From the NCBI RefSeq assembly GCF_001575205.1, contig NZ_LSRE01000034.1:1-64000 (forward strand): a stretch of DNA of 64,000 nt. The letters are read 5' to 3'. Made by a program: the position numbers and the translations under genes. Position 1 is the stretch's first letter. The number at the start of each line of letters is the position of its first letter. Positions 18,134 to 26,282 of the stretch are shown here, in pieces. The notes below the pieces were generated by a model. That model ran no database searches. It was not told the DNA's origin and was given only the letters and a program-made list of their open reading frames with translations. The DNA is from Tsukamurella pseudospumae. Its GTDB lineage: Bacteria > Actinomycetota > Actinomycetes > Mycobacteriales > Mycobacteriaceae.

Positions 18134-19075
18134 TCAGCCCTTCGGCTTCACCAGGCGCTGGACGTCGTCGATGATCCGCCCCGCGCCGATCACGCCGATG
18201 CCGACCATCCAGGTCTCGTCGTCCACGGCGAAGGCGCGCCCGGCGGCGACGGCGGGCAGCGCGCCCCAGCGGTCGGTCACGGACTGCTGCGTGGCGGTCG
18301 AGTTGGCGCCGGGCGTGTGGAAGACGTAGTCGCCGTTGATCTCGCCGAAGTGCTCCAGGGAGGGCTCGATCATCGAGTACTCGCTCCACGGCTTCGACGG
18401 GATGGTGAAGCCCATCGCGGTGATCACGCTGCCCGAGAACGTGCCGGGCCCGTAGATCCGGAAGGTGCCGTTGGCGCGCCACCGCACGATCGAGACCGAC
18501 GTGCCGGCGGCTCCGACCTTCCGGCCCACCTCGGCGGCCCTGGCGTCCAGTTGCGCGAGTTGCTCGGTCATCTGCGCGGAGCGGTTCACCGACAGTGCGG
18601 TGATGTTCGCCTGCTCCTTCCAGTTGGTGCCCGTGTCCACCGAGTACACCGTCGGGGCGATGGCGGAGAGCTGCTGGTAGAGCTTGGCGTGCCGGACCTT
18701 CGATCCGATGATGAGATCGGGCTTGAGCTTCGCGATCTCCTCGATGTCGGGGCTGGCGATCAGGCCCACGTTCGCGGTGCCGTCGAGCTTGTCGCGCAGG
18801 TAACCGGGGAAGCCCTCGTTCGCGGCGGCGACCGCCGCGCCGACCGGCTTGATGCCGAGCGCGACCAGGGCGTCCGTGTGCGGCGAGTCGATGACGACGA
18901 TGCGTTGCGGGTTCGCGGGCACCGTCGTCTCGCCCATGGCGTGCCGGACGACCCGGGTGTCCGCGGCCGAGCTGTCGGTGTCGCCCGACCCGCAGGCCGC
19001 GAGCGTGGCGGCGGTGGCCACGGCGAGGGTGGCGGCGAGGAAGCGGCGGCGGTTCGGGGGCGGTGCGATGGTCAT
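18134..19075 (-). CDS. Iron-siderophore ABC transporter substrate-binding lipoprotein
   Basis: The 313-residue protein has a Tat-like leader (NRRRFLAAT), lipobox LAAC and a periplasmic-binding fold of the FecB/FhuD type: PQRIVVIDSPHTDALVALGIKPVG near residues 56-78, then IEEIAKLKPDLIIGS and a C-terminal AVAAGRAFAVDDE. It should bind a ferric siderophore outside the membrane and hand it to an ABC permease. No permease or ATPase gene is adjacent. The 19-base iron box at 19100-19118 lies just upstream of TAGCGT (19089-19084), so iron repression by IdeR/DtxR is likely. Confidence 0.9.
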   Translation of the reverse strand: MTIAPPPNRRRFLAATLAVATAATLAACGSGDTDSSAADTRVVRHAMGETTVPANPQRIVVIDSPHTDALVALGIKPVGAAVAAANEGFPGYLRDKLDGTANVGLIASPDIEEIAKLKPDLIIGSKVRHAKLYQQLSAIAPTVYSVDTGTNWKEQANITALSVNRSAQMTEQLAQLDARAAEVGRKVGAAGTSVSIVRWRANGTFRIYGPGTFSGSVITAMGFTIPSKPWSEYSMIEPSLEHFGEINGDYVFHTPGANSTATQQSVTDRWGALPAVAAGRAFAVDDETWMVGIGVIGAGRIIDDVQRLVKPKG

Positions 19076-19099
19076 GGCGGTAGACGCTAGCAGGTTCGG

Positions 19100-19118
19100 T
19101 TAGGGTTACCTGTCCTAA
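19100..19118 (-). promoter_or_regulatory. Probable IdeR/DtxR iron box
   Basis: On the minus strand the site reads TTAGGACAGGTAACCCTAA, matching 14 of 19 positions of the iron-box consensus TTAGGTTAGGCTAACCTAA with both outer arms intact. It lies directly upstream of the -10 of the siderophore-binding lipoprotein gene. The divergent pptH promoter is about 50 bases to the right, so it is less likely to be controlled. Confidence 0.75.
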
Positions 19119-19178
19119 GGTTCGCCGTGTTCGCGACGGGCGAGATCGGCGACCGTGCCCGACCGGTAGCGTGGAGGG

Positions 19179-20252
19179 GTGGCGAACCTCTGGGCGATCA
19201 GTGACCTGCACGTGGGGCACCGGGGGAACGAGGGCGTCGTCGACAAGATCTGGCCCACGTCCCCGGACGACTGGCTGATCCTGGCCGGCGACGTCTGCGA
19301 GCGCACCGACCAGCTCGACGAGGTGCTCACGGCCCTGGCGCCGCGGTTCGAGAAGATCATCTGGGTCCCGGGCAACCACGAGCTGTACACCACCTCCAAG
19401 GACCCGATGCAGGTTTTCGGCGAGGCCCGCTACGACCACCTGGTGGAGATCTGCCGGCACCACGGCGTGCTCACGCCCGAGGACCCGTTCCCGGTGTTCG
19501 AGGATCCCGACGCGGGCCCGGTCACCGTCGTCCCCATGTTCCTGCTCTACGACTACACCTTCCGCGACGAGGGTCTCACCACGCTGCAGGCGCTGGCCCG
19601 TGCGAAGGAGAAGAGCGTCGTCGCCACCGACGAGTTCCTGCTCTCACCCGAGCCCTATGCGACCCGTGACGCGTGGTGCCGGGCGCGACTGGAGTACACG
19701 CGCCGTCGGCTCGCCGCGCTGCCGGCCGGCACCCGGACGGTGCTGGTGAACCACTGGCCGCTGCGCCGCGAGCCCACCGAGGTGCTGTTCTACCCGGACT
19801 TCGCGCTGTGGTGCGGCACCGTCGAAACGGCGGACTGGCACCGGACCTACAACGCCGAGGCGGCCGTGTACGGGCACCTGCACATTCCCCGTACCACCTG
19901 GTACGACGGCGTCCGGTTCGAGGAGGTCTCGGTGGGCTACCCGCGGGAGTGGCAGGAGCGCGGCCTGCCCGAGCCGCTGCTGCGGCGGATCCTCCCGGCG
20001 CCGGCGTACACGGAGGAGTCGTTGGGACACTACGGCGTCCACTTCGAGGTGGACCCGAAGTACCGGGACGATCCGGAGCGGTTCGCCGCGGAACGCGCTG
20101 CCGCGCAGGAGCGGCTGAGCGACCGCCGGGTGGCGGCGCGGGAGCGGATCGCCGAGCGTCGAGCGGCGCGGGAATCCGGTGCCGGACCCGGACGGGGCGG
20201 CGGCCCCGGGGATTCCGGCCGCGCCGCTCGCGAGAAGGAGTCGGAGAAGTGA
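19179..20252 (+). CDS. pptH: Metallophosphoesterase, probable phosphopantetheinyl hydrolase PptH
   Basis: The 357-residue protein shows the calcineurin-like signature order: SDLHVGH (about 8-14), LAGDVCE (about 45-51), VPGNHELY (about 65-72), NHWPL and GHLH (about 233-236). The gene next to pptT in M. tuberculosis (Rv2795c) encodes PptH, which removes phosphopantetheine from carrier proteins and opposes PptT. The same position before pptT supports that role here. The C-terminal 60 residues are charged and Arg-rich. GTG at 19179 follows TAGCGT (19167-19172) by 6 nt, suggesting a leaderless mRNA. Its stop overlaps the pptT GTG. Confidence 0.85.
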   Translation: MANLWAISDLHVGHRGNEGVVDKIWPTSPDDWLILAGDVCERTDQLDEVLTALAPRFEKIIWVPGNHELYTTSKDPMQVFGEARYDHLVEICRHHGVLTPEDPFPVFEDPDAGPVTVVPMFLLYDYTFRDEGLTTLQALARAKEKSVVATDEFLLSPEPYATRDAWCRARLEYTRRRLAALPAGTRTVLVNHWPLRREPTEVLFYPDFALWCGTVETADWHRTYNAEAAVYGHLHIPRTTWYDGVRFEEVSVGYPREWQERGLPEPLLRRILPAPAYTEESLGHYGVHFEVDPKYRDDPERFAAERAAAQERLSDRRVAARERIAERRAARESGAGPGRGGGPGDSGRAAREKESEK

Positions 20253-20920
20253 TCCTGCAGTCCATGCTCCCGCGCGGACTCGTCGCGCGGGAGGCGCATG
20301 GCGATGTCGACGCGCAGCTGCACCCGCGCGAGGCGGCGCAGATCGCGCGGGCCGTGCCCAAGCGGCAGGCGGAGTACGCGACGGTGCGCCACCTCGCTCG
20401 GGAGGCGCTGGGGGAGTTGGGCATCGACGACGCCGTGCTCGTCAAGGGCGAGGGCGGCGGGGTGGACTGGCCGCGCAACGTGGTGGGCGCGCTCACGCAC
20501 TGTGACGGCTACCGCGGCGCGGTGGTCGGCTACCGGATGGGGGTGCGCACCGTCGGCATCGATGCCGAGCCGCACCTTCCCCTGCCGGACAAGGTGCTGC
20601 CCACCGTCTCGGTGGAGTCCGAGCGGGAGGTGCTCGCCGCCCGCGACGCGGACGGCCTGCACTGGGACCGGCTCCTGTTCTGCGCGAAGGAGGCCACCTA
20701 CAAGGCGTGGAATCCGATCACGGGCCGCTGGCTCGGCTTCGAGGACGCGGAGATCACCTTCGGCCTCGAGTCGCGCACGGACGATTCCGCCGAGGGCACG
20801 TTCCGCTCCCGCATCCTCATCGACGGCAGGACCACCGACGGCGGCCCACCGGTCGCGTCCTTCGACGGCCGGTGGCGGATCACCGACGGCCTCATCGTGA
20901 CCTCGATCGCGGAGGTGTGA
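20249..20920 (+). CDS. pptT: 4'-Phosphopantetheinyl transferase (Sfp/PptT type)
   Basis: Transfers phosphopantetheine from CoA to carrier domains of polyketide, nonribosomal peptide and some lipid synthases. The 223-residue protein has VGALTHCDGYRGAVVG, the Mg-binding VGIDAEPH (about 106-113) and FCAKEATYKAWNP (about 150-162), the KEAxYK hallmark. GTG overlaps the pptH stop and follows AAGGAG. Forms an operon pptH-pptT-truB, placing the enzyme beside its antagonist hydrolase. Confidence 0.95.
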   Translation: MILQSMLPRGLVAREAHGDVDAQLHPREAAQIARAVPKRQAEYATVRHLAREALGELGIDDAVLVKGEGGGVDWPRNVVGALTHCDGYRGAVVGYRMGVRTVGIDAEPHLPLPDKVLPTVSVESEREVLAARDADGLHWDRLLFCAKEATYKAWNPITGRWLGFEDAEITFGLESRTDDSAEGTFRSRILIDGRTTDGGPPVASFDGRWRITDGLIVTSIAEV

Positions 20921-20921
20921 G

Positions 20922-21830
20922 ATGACCGTTCCCCACCGGGGTTTCCTCGAGCCCGACGGTGCCGGGCTGATCATCGTCGACAAGCCCGCCGGACTGACCA
21001 GCCACGACGTGGTCGCCCGCTGCCGCCGAGCCATGAGTACCCGCAAAGTCGGTCACGCCGGCACCCTCGACCCGATGGCCACCGGCGTGCTCGTCATCGG
21101 GATCGAGCGCGCCACGAAGCTGCTGGGCCACCTCGCCCTGACGACGAAGGCGTACTCGGCCACCGTCCGGCTCGGCGCCTCGACGACGACCGACGACGCC
21201 GAGGGCGAGATCACCGGGGGCGCCTCCGCCGCAGGGCTTTCCGACGACGCCGTCCGCGCCGCCACGCTCCCCCTGACGGGTGCGATCGAACAGGTCCCGT
21301 CGACGGTGAGCGCCATCAAGGTCGACGGTAAGCGCGCCCACCAGCTGGTCCGCGAGGGCGCCGAGGTCCAGCTCAAGGCGCGCCCGGTCACCGTCGACGA
21401 GTTCGCGGCGCACGCCTTCCGGCGCGAGGGCGAGTACCTCGACCTCGACGTGACCGTGGAGTGCTCGTCGGGCACGTACGTCCGGGCGCTCGCCCGGGAC
21501 CTCGGCGCGGCGCTCGGCGTGGGCGGGCACCTGACGGCCCTGCGCCGCACGCGGGTAGGGCCGTACGGACTCGACCACGCGATCACGCTCGACGACCTCT
21601 TCGAGGCTCCGCGCCTGTCGTACGGCATCGACGAGGCGATCGCCACGGGATTCACCACCCGTGAGGTGACCGCGGAGCAGGCCGTCGACCTGTCGCTCGG
21701 CCGTTGGCTGGATCCGGTGGGGATCCCGGGCGTCTACGCGGCGGCCACCCCGGACGGCCGCGTCGTCGCCCTCCTGCAGGAGAACGGCAAGCGCGCGAGC
21801 TCGGTCTTCGTGGTGCGACCGTCGGCCTGA
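20922..21830 (+). CDS. truB: tRNA pseudouridine-55 synthase
   Basis: Makes pseudouridine 55 in the T-loop of tRNAs. The 302-residue protein shows GLIIVDKPAGLTSHDVV, the catalytic loop KVGHAGTLDPMATGVL (catalytic Asp about residue 50), QVPSTVSAIKVDGKRAH and GTYVRALARDLG. A C-terminal PUA-like region follows. ATG lies one base after the pptT stop. Converges on the GNAT gene. Confidence 0.96.
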   Translation: MTVPHRGFLEPDGAGLIIVDKPAGLTSHDVVARCRRAMSTRKVGHAGTLDPMATGVLVIGIERATKLLGHLALTTKAYSATVRLGASTTTDDAEGEITGGASAAGLSDDAVRAATLPLTGAIEQVPSTVSAIKVDGKRAHQLVREGAEVQLKARPVTVDEFAAHAFRREGEYLDLDVTVECSSGTYVRALARDLGAALGVGGHLTALRRTRVGPYGLDHAITLDDLFEAPRLSYGIDEAIATGFTTREVTAEQAVDLSLGRWLDPVGIPGVYAAATPDGRVVALLQENGKRASSVFVVRPSA

Positions 21831-21837
21831 GCGGCAC

Positions 21838-22965
21838 TCACCGCTCCAGGACGAGGGTCCAGCTCTCCCGGGGCGTGGATTCGTCACCGCGGGTCGGCAG
21901 GGTCGCGCCCTCGGACGCGAAGCCCAGCGCGGCCAGGTCCGCGGCGGCGCCCGCATGGCGGTCCGCCAGCGCGATCGTGAGCCGCCGGGTCTGCTGGCCC
22001 TCCGCAGCGGCCCGGCAGGCGGCGACGACGGCCGTGGTCGCGCCGTCGACGTCCACATCGCGGTCCAGGCGATCGATGATCTCGGTCGTCGAGCTGCCGC
22101 CGTCGACGTGAACGTTGATCGCGCCGATGGGCCGACCGTCGACGGTGACGGTGTGCTCGCCGGCACGGGTGGGGAGGAAGCCGATGTCGTGGCCTCCGAC
22201 GGCGCGGGCGGCGCCGAACGTCGTGTCCGCAGCCGGGGTGGCGCGGGCGGCGCGCGCCCGGGCGCGCAGCCGGCGGACCCCGTGCCGGGCCAGCCCGAGG
22301 GCCGCGCCGAGTGACGGCCGGTCCGCGGGCCGAGGCGGCAGCGGCTCGGCGCCGATCGAGGCGAGGACCGCGGCCAGTTCGGCACGCGCCGCATCGGTGT
22401 TGTGCCGGACGTGGATCGAGTGATCGGTCGGTGTGCCGTCGTACTCGCGGAGCCCGCGGAGTGTCTGCAGGTACGTGAAGCCGATCGATTCGGCGAGGTC
22501 GATCGGTGGTCGGTTGTGCACGGCCATCGGTGCGACGACGAACGGCAGGTCGGGATGGGCGGTGAACACGTCGAGGAGGCACGCGGCGGTGAAGAACGCA
22601 GTGACCTCGAACGACTGCGGCAGTCCCGCGACCCATGTCGACGCCTCGGCGTGCCCGGTGCGGGGATCCCGGCCCGCCCACACCTGGTAGCCGACCACCC
22701 GGTCCTCGGCGCCGTCCTCGACGGTGAGCACGCGCGCTGAGCGAACGTCGGGGTCGTGGGTCGCCGCCCACCAGGTCTCCGCCCAGGCGGCGAGGGAGTG
22801 CTCCGCATCCCAGTCCGTGTCCGGGCTGCCGAACGCCGGCCGCAGGCGCTTCTCGTGCTCGAGGTTGGTACGGCGCCACGATTCCGCGTCCGAAAGGCGA
22901 GGCGCGCGGAACTCGACGACGTGCTGCCCGATGCGGTAGCGGCCGACGTTCGACTGTGTGGTCAC
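21838..22965 (-). CDS. GNAT family acetyltransferase, RimJ/RimL-like with long C-terminal half
   Basis: The 375-residue protein has an N-terminal RimJ/RimL-like GNAT domain (about 10-190: VEFRAPRLSDAESW, VVGYQVWAGRDP, then AESIGFTYLQTLRGLREYDG). The second half has a linker and a further alpha/beta segment (GHTVTVDGRPIGAINVHVDGG-type strand, LAALGFASEGATL), possibly a degenerate second GNAT domain. Substrate unknown. GTG at 22965 is preceded at 6 nt by TAGCAT (22977-22972), and the TA-G of that hexamer is also the TAG stop of the upstream citrate synthase gene. Confidence 0.75.
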   Translation of the reverse strand: MTTQSNVGRYRIGQHVVEFRAPRLSDAESWRRTNLEHEKRLRPAFGSPDTDWDAEHSLAAWAETWWAATHDPDVRSARVLTVEDGAEDRVVGYQVWAGRDPRTGHAEASTWVAGLPQSFEVTAFFTAACLLDVFTAHPDLPFVVAPMAVHNRPPIDLAESIGFTYLQTLRGLREYDGTPTDHSIHVRHNTDAARAELAAVLASIGAEPLPPRPADRPSLGAALGLARHGVRRLRARARAARATPAADTTFGAARAVGGHDIGFLPTRAGEHTVTVDGRPIGAINVHVDGGSSTTEIIDRLDRDVDVDGATTAVVAACRAAAEGQQTRRLTIALADRHAGAAADLAALGFASEGATLPTRGDESTPRESWTLVLER

Positions 22966-22974
22966 CGCATGATG

Positions 22975-24087
22975 CTACTGCAAAAGGTCGCCGACGTAGC
23001 GGGCCGAGGGGCGGATGATCTTGCCCTGACGGACCTGCTCGAGGACGTTCGCCGTCCAGCCCACGACCCGGGCGACGCCGAAGGTCGGCGTGAACATCGA
23101 CGGCGGCAGTCCCACCTCGCTCATCACCACGCCCGCGTAGTACTCGACGTTGGCGTAGAGCCGCCGGCCCGGCTTGAGCTCGTTGATCGCCGCCTCGATC
23201 TCCGATTCCACCGCGAGCGCCTGCCGGACCAGCGGCGAGTCGTACCGCCGTGCGACGCCCTTGAGCAGTTCGGACCGCGGGTCGTGCGTGCGGTACACGG
23301 CGTGCCCGAAGCCCATGATCTTCTCGTCGCGGGAGATCTTGCCGCGCACCCATTCCCGAGTGTTCGCCGGGTCGCCGATCTCGTCGAGGGCGGCCAGTGC
23401 CCGGCTGGGAGCGCCACCGTGCAGCGGCCCGAGGAACGCGCCCAGGGCGCCGAGCAGGCACGACGCCATGTCCGACCCGGTGGACGCGATCACCCTGCCC
23501 GCGAAGGTCGAGGCGTTGAAGCCGTGGTCGATGGTGGCCACGAGGTAGGTCTGCAGCGCCGCGGCGTCGTCGCTGTCGGTGTTCCCCGTGGCCATGCGGA
23601 GGTAGTCGGCGGCGTGGCCCGCGTCCGGATCGGCCTCGACGGGTTCCTCGCCCCGGGTCAGACGGTGTGCCGCCGCCAGGATCGTCGGCGTCACCGCGGC
23701 GGATCGCAGCGCCGCTGCGGTCCGTTCGTCCTCCGGCAGGTCCATGAGGGGACGGTCGCCGAGGCCCTGGGCGGCGAGGGCCACGCGCAGCGCGTGCATG
23801 GGCTCGGTCCCGGGCCGGACGGTCGCCCGCAGCAGGTCGACGGTGCCGCCGTCGAGCGCCCGGAGCGCGCCCACCTGCCGGCGGAAGGTCGCCGCCGCTG
23901 CAGGCCCGGGGAGCGAGCCGAACAGCATGAGGTGCCACGCGTCCTCGAAGCCGACGGTCGCCGCGAGGCGCGCGGCGTCGTGGCCGCGGTAGTGGAAGTA
24001 GCCCTCCTCGCCTCGGACATCGCCGAGTTCGGTGTCGGTCACGATGACGTTCTTGAGCCCCGCCGGGGCGATGAGCGGTGTGGTCAT
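22975..24087 (-). CDS. Citrate synthase 2 (CitA type)
   Basis: Condenses oxaloacetate with acetyl-CoA (or propionyl-CoA if methylcitrate synthase). The 370-residue protein has FLGPLHGGAP (first catalytic His), KIMGFGHAVYRTHDPR (second His) and the C-terminal signature FTPTFGVARVVGW with IIRPSARYVG. The catalytic-Asp segment NVDFY reads NVEYYAG, with Glu in place of Asp, as I recall for actinobacterial CitA proteins. CACACT lies 6 nt before the ATG, close to the palindrome at 24103-24118. Divergent from an HTH-citrate synthase fusion that may regulate it. Confidence 0.88.
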   Translation of the reverse strand: MTTPLIAPAGLKNVIVTDTELGDVRGEEGYFHYRGHDAARLAATVGFEDAWHLMLFGSLPGPAAAATFRRQVGALRALDGGTVDLLRATVRPGTEPMHALRVALAAQGLGDRPLMDLPEDERTAAALRSAAVTPTILAAAHRLTRGEEPVEADPDAGHAADYLRMATGNTDSDDAAALQTYLVATIDHGFNASTFAGRVIASTGSDMASCLLGALGAFLGPLHGGAPSRALAALDEIGDPANTREWVRGKISRDEKIMGFGHAVYRTHDPRSELLKGVARRYDSPLVRQALAVESEIEAAINELKPGRRLYANVEYYAGVVMSEVGLPPSMFTPTFGVARVVGWTANVLEQVRQGKIIRPSARYVGDLLQ

Positions 24088-24102
24088 GAGCCGAGTGTGG
24101 GC

Positions 24103-24118
24103 GATGTTGATCAACATC
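24103..24118. promoter_or_regulatory. Perfect 16-bp palindrome, candidate operator
   Basis: GATGTTGATCAACATC is an exact inverted repeat in the 55-base divergent gap between citrate synthase and the HTH-citrate synthase gene. A second half-like copy ATGTTGAT follows at 24122-24129. The palindrome sits just upstream of the citrate synthase -10-like CACACT. It is the obvious candidate binding site for the adjacent HTH protein. Confidence 0.65.
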
Positions 24119-24142
24119 CGCAATGTTGATTGGATCAAGGTC

Positions 24143-25216
24143 GTGGACAGATGGATCACTACCTCCGAGGCGGCGGAACGGCTGGGCGTCAAGCGCGGGA
24201 CGCTGTACGCGTACGTCAGTCGGGGAGTGCTGCATTCGCGGCGCATGCCGGGGCAGGCCGAGTCGCTGTTCGACCGCACCCAGGTGGACTCGCTGGCCGC
24301 CGGCAAGCACGACGGCCGGCGCGAGGCCGACCGCCTCCTGCGGTTCCGGGCCGTGACCACCCGGGTCTCGGCGCTCCGCGGGGATTCGCTACGCCTGCGC
24401 GGCCGCCCGATCGCGCAGGTGTGCGCGGAGATGGACTTCGCCGCGGCGGCGCGCTTCACCCTCGAGGTCGACGGTGCCGCGCCCCCGCCGCGGGTCGACC
24501 TCGGCCCGGCGCGGGGCGTGGCGCTCGAGCGCCGGATCCCGCTGGCGGTAGCGCTGCTCGCGGCGTGGGATCCGTTGCGCGCGGACCGGTCCGCGGTCGC
24601 GGAACGCACGCTGGGCCTGCTGCCGGTCCTCGCCGATCTCGTGCCCGAGGTGCGCCTGGAGCATCCGTGGGTGCAGGCCCAGGCGACGTGCCTCATCGAC
24701 AACGGGCTCGCGGCGTCGACCACGGCCGCGCGGGTCGCGGCCTCGGCCCGGGCGGGGCTCTACGACGCGCTGCTCGCCGGGTACGGCGCGATGGCCGGCG
24801 TGCTGCACGGCGGGGCTCCCGCCGCTGCGTACGCCATGCTCGGGCGGATGCTCGAGGGCGGGGATGCGGACGCGGCGATCGCGGACGCGTCGTGGGGCGG
24901 CCACCTCGCCGGCTTCGGGCACATCGTGTACACGAGTGAGGACCCGCGGGCCACCGTCGTTCTCGACCTCCTGCGCGCCGACCGGCCGGACGCGCCCGCC
25001 CTGCAGGCGGTCGCGGAGCTCGCGGATCGGGTCGGGCGTGCGGTGAACATCGACCTCGCCGGCGCCGCGGTCGCGCACGAACTCGGCCTGCCGGCCCGCT
25101 CGACGGAGGTGCTGTTCCAGTACGGGCGCACCGTCGGGATGGCGGCGCACATCGCCGAGGAGTACGAGGAGGCGCCGCTGCGCTGGCGCGGCGCGAACAG
25201 TGGCGGCGTGCGGTGA
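24143..25216 (+). CDS. HTH-citrate synthase fusion, putative metabolite-sensing regulator
   Basis: The 357-residue protein begins with a MerR/HTH_17-like helix-turn-helix (WITTSEAAERLGVKRGTLYAYVSRG, positions about 3-27) followed by a citrate synthase domain. The active-site residues are apparently kept: VLHGGAP, GFGHIVYTSEDPR and NIDLAG with Asp, plus GRTVGMAAHIAEE. Compared with true citrate synthases the C-terminus is shorter. It is either a DNA-binding citrate synthase or a repressor that senses oxaloacetate or acyl-CoA through the enzyme fold. The start is GTG 24143, which leaves the palindrome outside the gene. Confidence 0.75.
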   Translation: MDRWITTSEAAERLGVKRGTLYAYVSRGVLHSRRMPGQAESLFDRTQVDSLAAGKHDGRREADRLLRFRAVTTRVSALRGDSLRLRGRPIAQVCAEMDFAAAARFTLEVDGAAPPPRVDLGPARGVALERRIPLAVALLAAWDPLRADRSAVAERTLGLLPVLADLVPEVRLEHPWVQAQATCLIDNGLAASTTAARVAASARAGLYDALLAGYGAMAGVLHGGAPAAAYAMLGRMLEGGDADAAIADASWGGHLAGFGHIVYTSEDPRATVVLDLLRADRPDAPALQAVAELADRVGRAVNIDLAGAAVAHELGLPARSTEVLFQYGRTVGMAAHIAEEYEEAPLRWRGANSGGVR

Positions 25217-25229
25217 GGGCTGTGGTTCA

Positions 25230-25248
25230 CTAGGTTAGCCGAACCTTA
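25230..25248 (+). promoter_or_regulatory. Probable IdeR/DtxR iron box
   Basis: CTAGGTTAGCCGAACCTTA matches 15 of 19 positions of the iron-box consensus TTAGGTTAGGCTAACCTAA. It ends 11 bases before the ATG of a siderophore-binding lipoprotein gene and would cover its core promoter or start region, giving repression when iron is plentiful. Confidence 0.78.
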
Positions 25249-25259
25249 GGAGCTGTCGC

Positions 25260-26282
25260 ATGTCCATCGTCCTTCCGACGGTCCGCCGTACCACCCGTCG
25301 CGACCTGTTCCGCGGGTCCGGCCTGCTCGGCGCCGCAGTGCTCGCCGCTGCGTGCGGGACCGACGGCGGCGCCACCGAGTCGGGGCGGCGCACCGTCGAA
25401 CACGTGCGGGGGAGCACGGCCGTCCCCGACGACCCGCGGCGGATCGTCACCGTCGGCTTCAGCGACCAGGACCCCGTACTCGCGCTCGGCGGGCGGCTCG
25501 TCGGTGTCACGGACTGGTACGGGGACTACGAGTACGCGACGTGGCCGTGGGCGCAGAAGGCGCTGGGCGATCAGAAGCCCGCCGTGCTGAACAAGGGGAA
25601 GTTCACCGGCACACCCGATTACAAGTACGAGGAGATCGCGGCGTTGAAGCCCGACCTGATCCTCGGGTTGTACACGAAGATGAGCCCGGACCAGTACGAG
25701 CAACTCTCGCGGATCGCGCCGACGGTGGGACCGCCCGCCGGGCACAAGGAGTTCACGGCGCCCTGGGACGTGGCGACCCGGCTCACCGGCGACGCGCTGG
25801 GGCGGCGCGACGTCGCCGACCGGGCGATCGCCGCGGTGAACGAGAAGATCGCGCAGGCCCGCGCCGCGCATCCGGAGTTCGCCGGGCGCACGGCCCTCGT
25901 GGTGGAGCGGTTCAAGCAGGGATCGAGCTTCGTGCGCTCGCCCGGCGACCCGCGGTCGCGCCTGCTCGCCGCGCTCGGCTTCACGGTGCCGGAGGTCGAG
26001 GGCAGCGCGGGCAGCGGCAACGACGGCGTGGACCTCGCGGACGAGCGGATGGCCGAACTCGACCAGGACGCGCTGGTGTGGAACGTGGGGAGCAAGTCCT
26101 CGCGGCGGGCCGAGATCGAGGCCCTGCCGATCTACCGGACGGTGCCCGCGGTGCAGGCGGGCCGCTCGGTCTTCGTCGACGACCCACTGGTGTGCGGGGC
26201 GTGGACCTGGGGAACCGTGCTGAGCATCCCGACGGTGGTGGACGCACTCGCGAGTAGCATCGCGCCCGTGATGAAGCGATGA
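25260..26282 (+). CDS. Iron-siderophore ABC transporter substrate-binding lipoprotein (second copy)
   Basis: A 340-residue protein with twin-arginine leader TTRRDLFRGSGLLG, lipobox LAAAC near residue 36 and a FecB-type binding fold (DPRRIVTVGFSDQDPVLALGG, YEEIAALKPDLILGL, AVQAGRSVFVDD). It should capture a ferric siderophore at the cell surface. No permease or ATPase gene is adjacent, as for the copy at 18134. AGGAG precedes the ATG; the iron box is immediately upstream. The end overlaps the AlkD-like gene by ATGA. Confidence 0.9.
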   Translation: MSIVLPTVRRTTRRDLFRGSGLLGAAVLAAACGTDGGATESGRRTVEHVRGSTAVPDDPRRIVTVGFSDQDPVLALGGRLVGVTDWYGDYEYATWPWAQKALGDQKPAVLNKGKFTGTPDYKYEEIAALKPDLILGLYTKMSPDQYEQLSRIAPTVGPPAGHKEFTAPWDVATRLTGDALGRRDVADRAIAAVNEKIAQARAAHPEFAGRTALVVERFKQGSSFVRSPGDPRSRLLAALGFTVPEVEGSAGSGNDGVDLADERMAELDQDALVWNVGSKSSRRAEIEALPIYRTVPAVQAGRSVFVDDPLVCGAWTWGTVLSIPTVVDALASSIAPVMKR

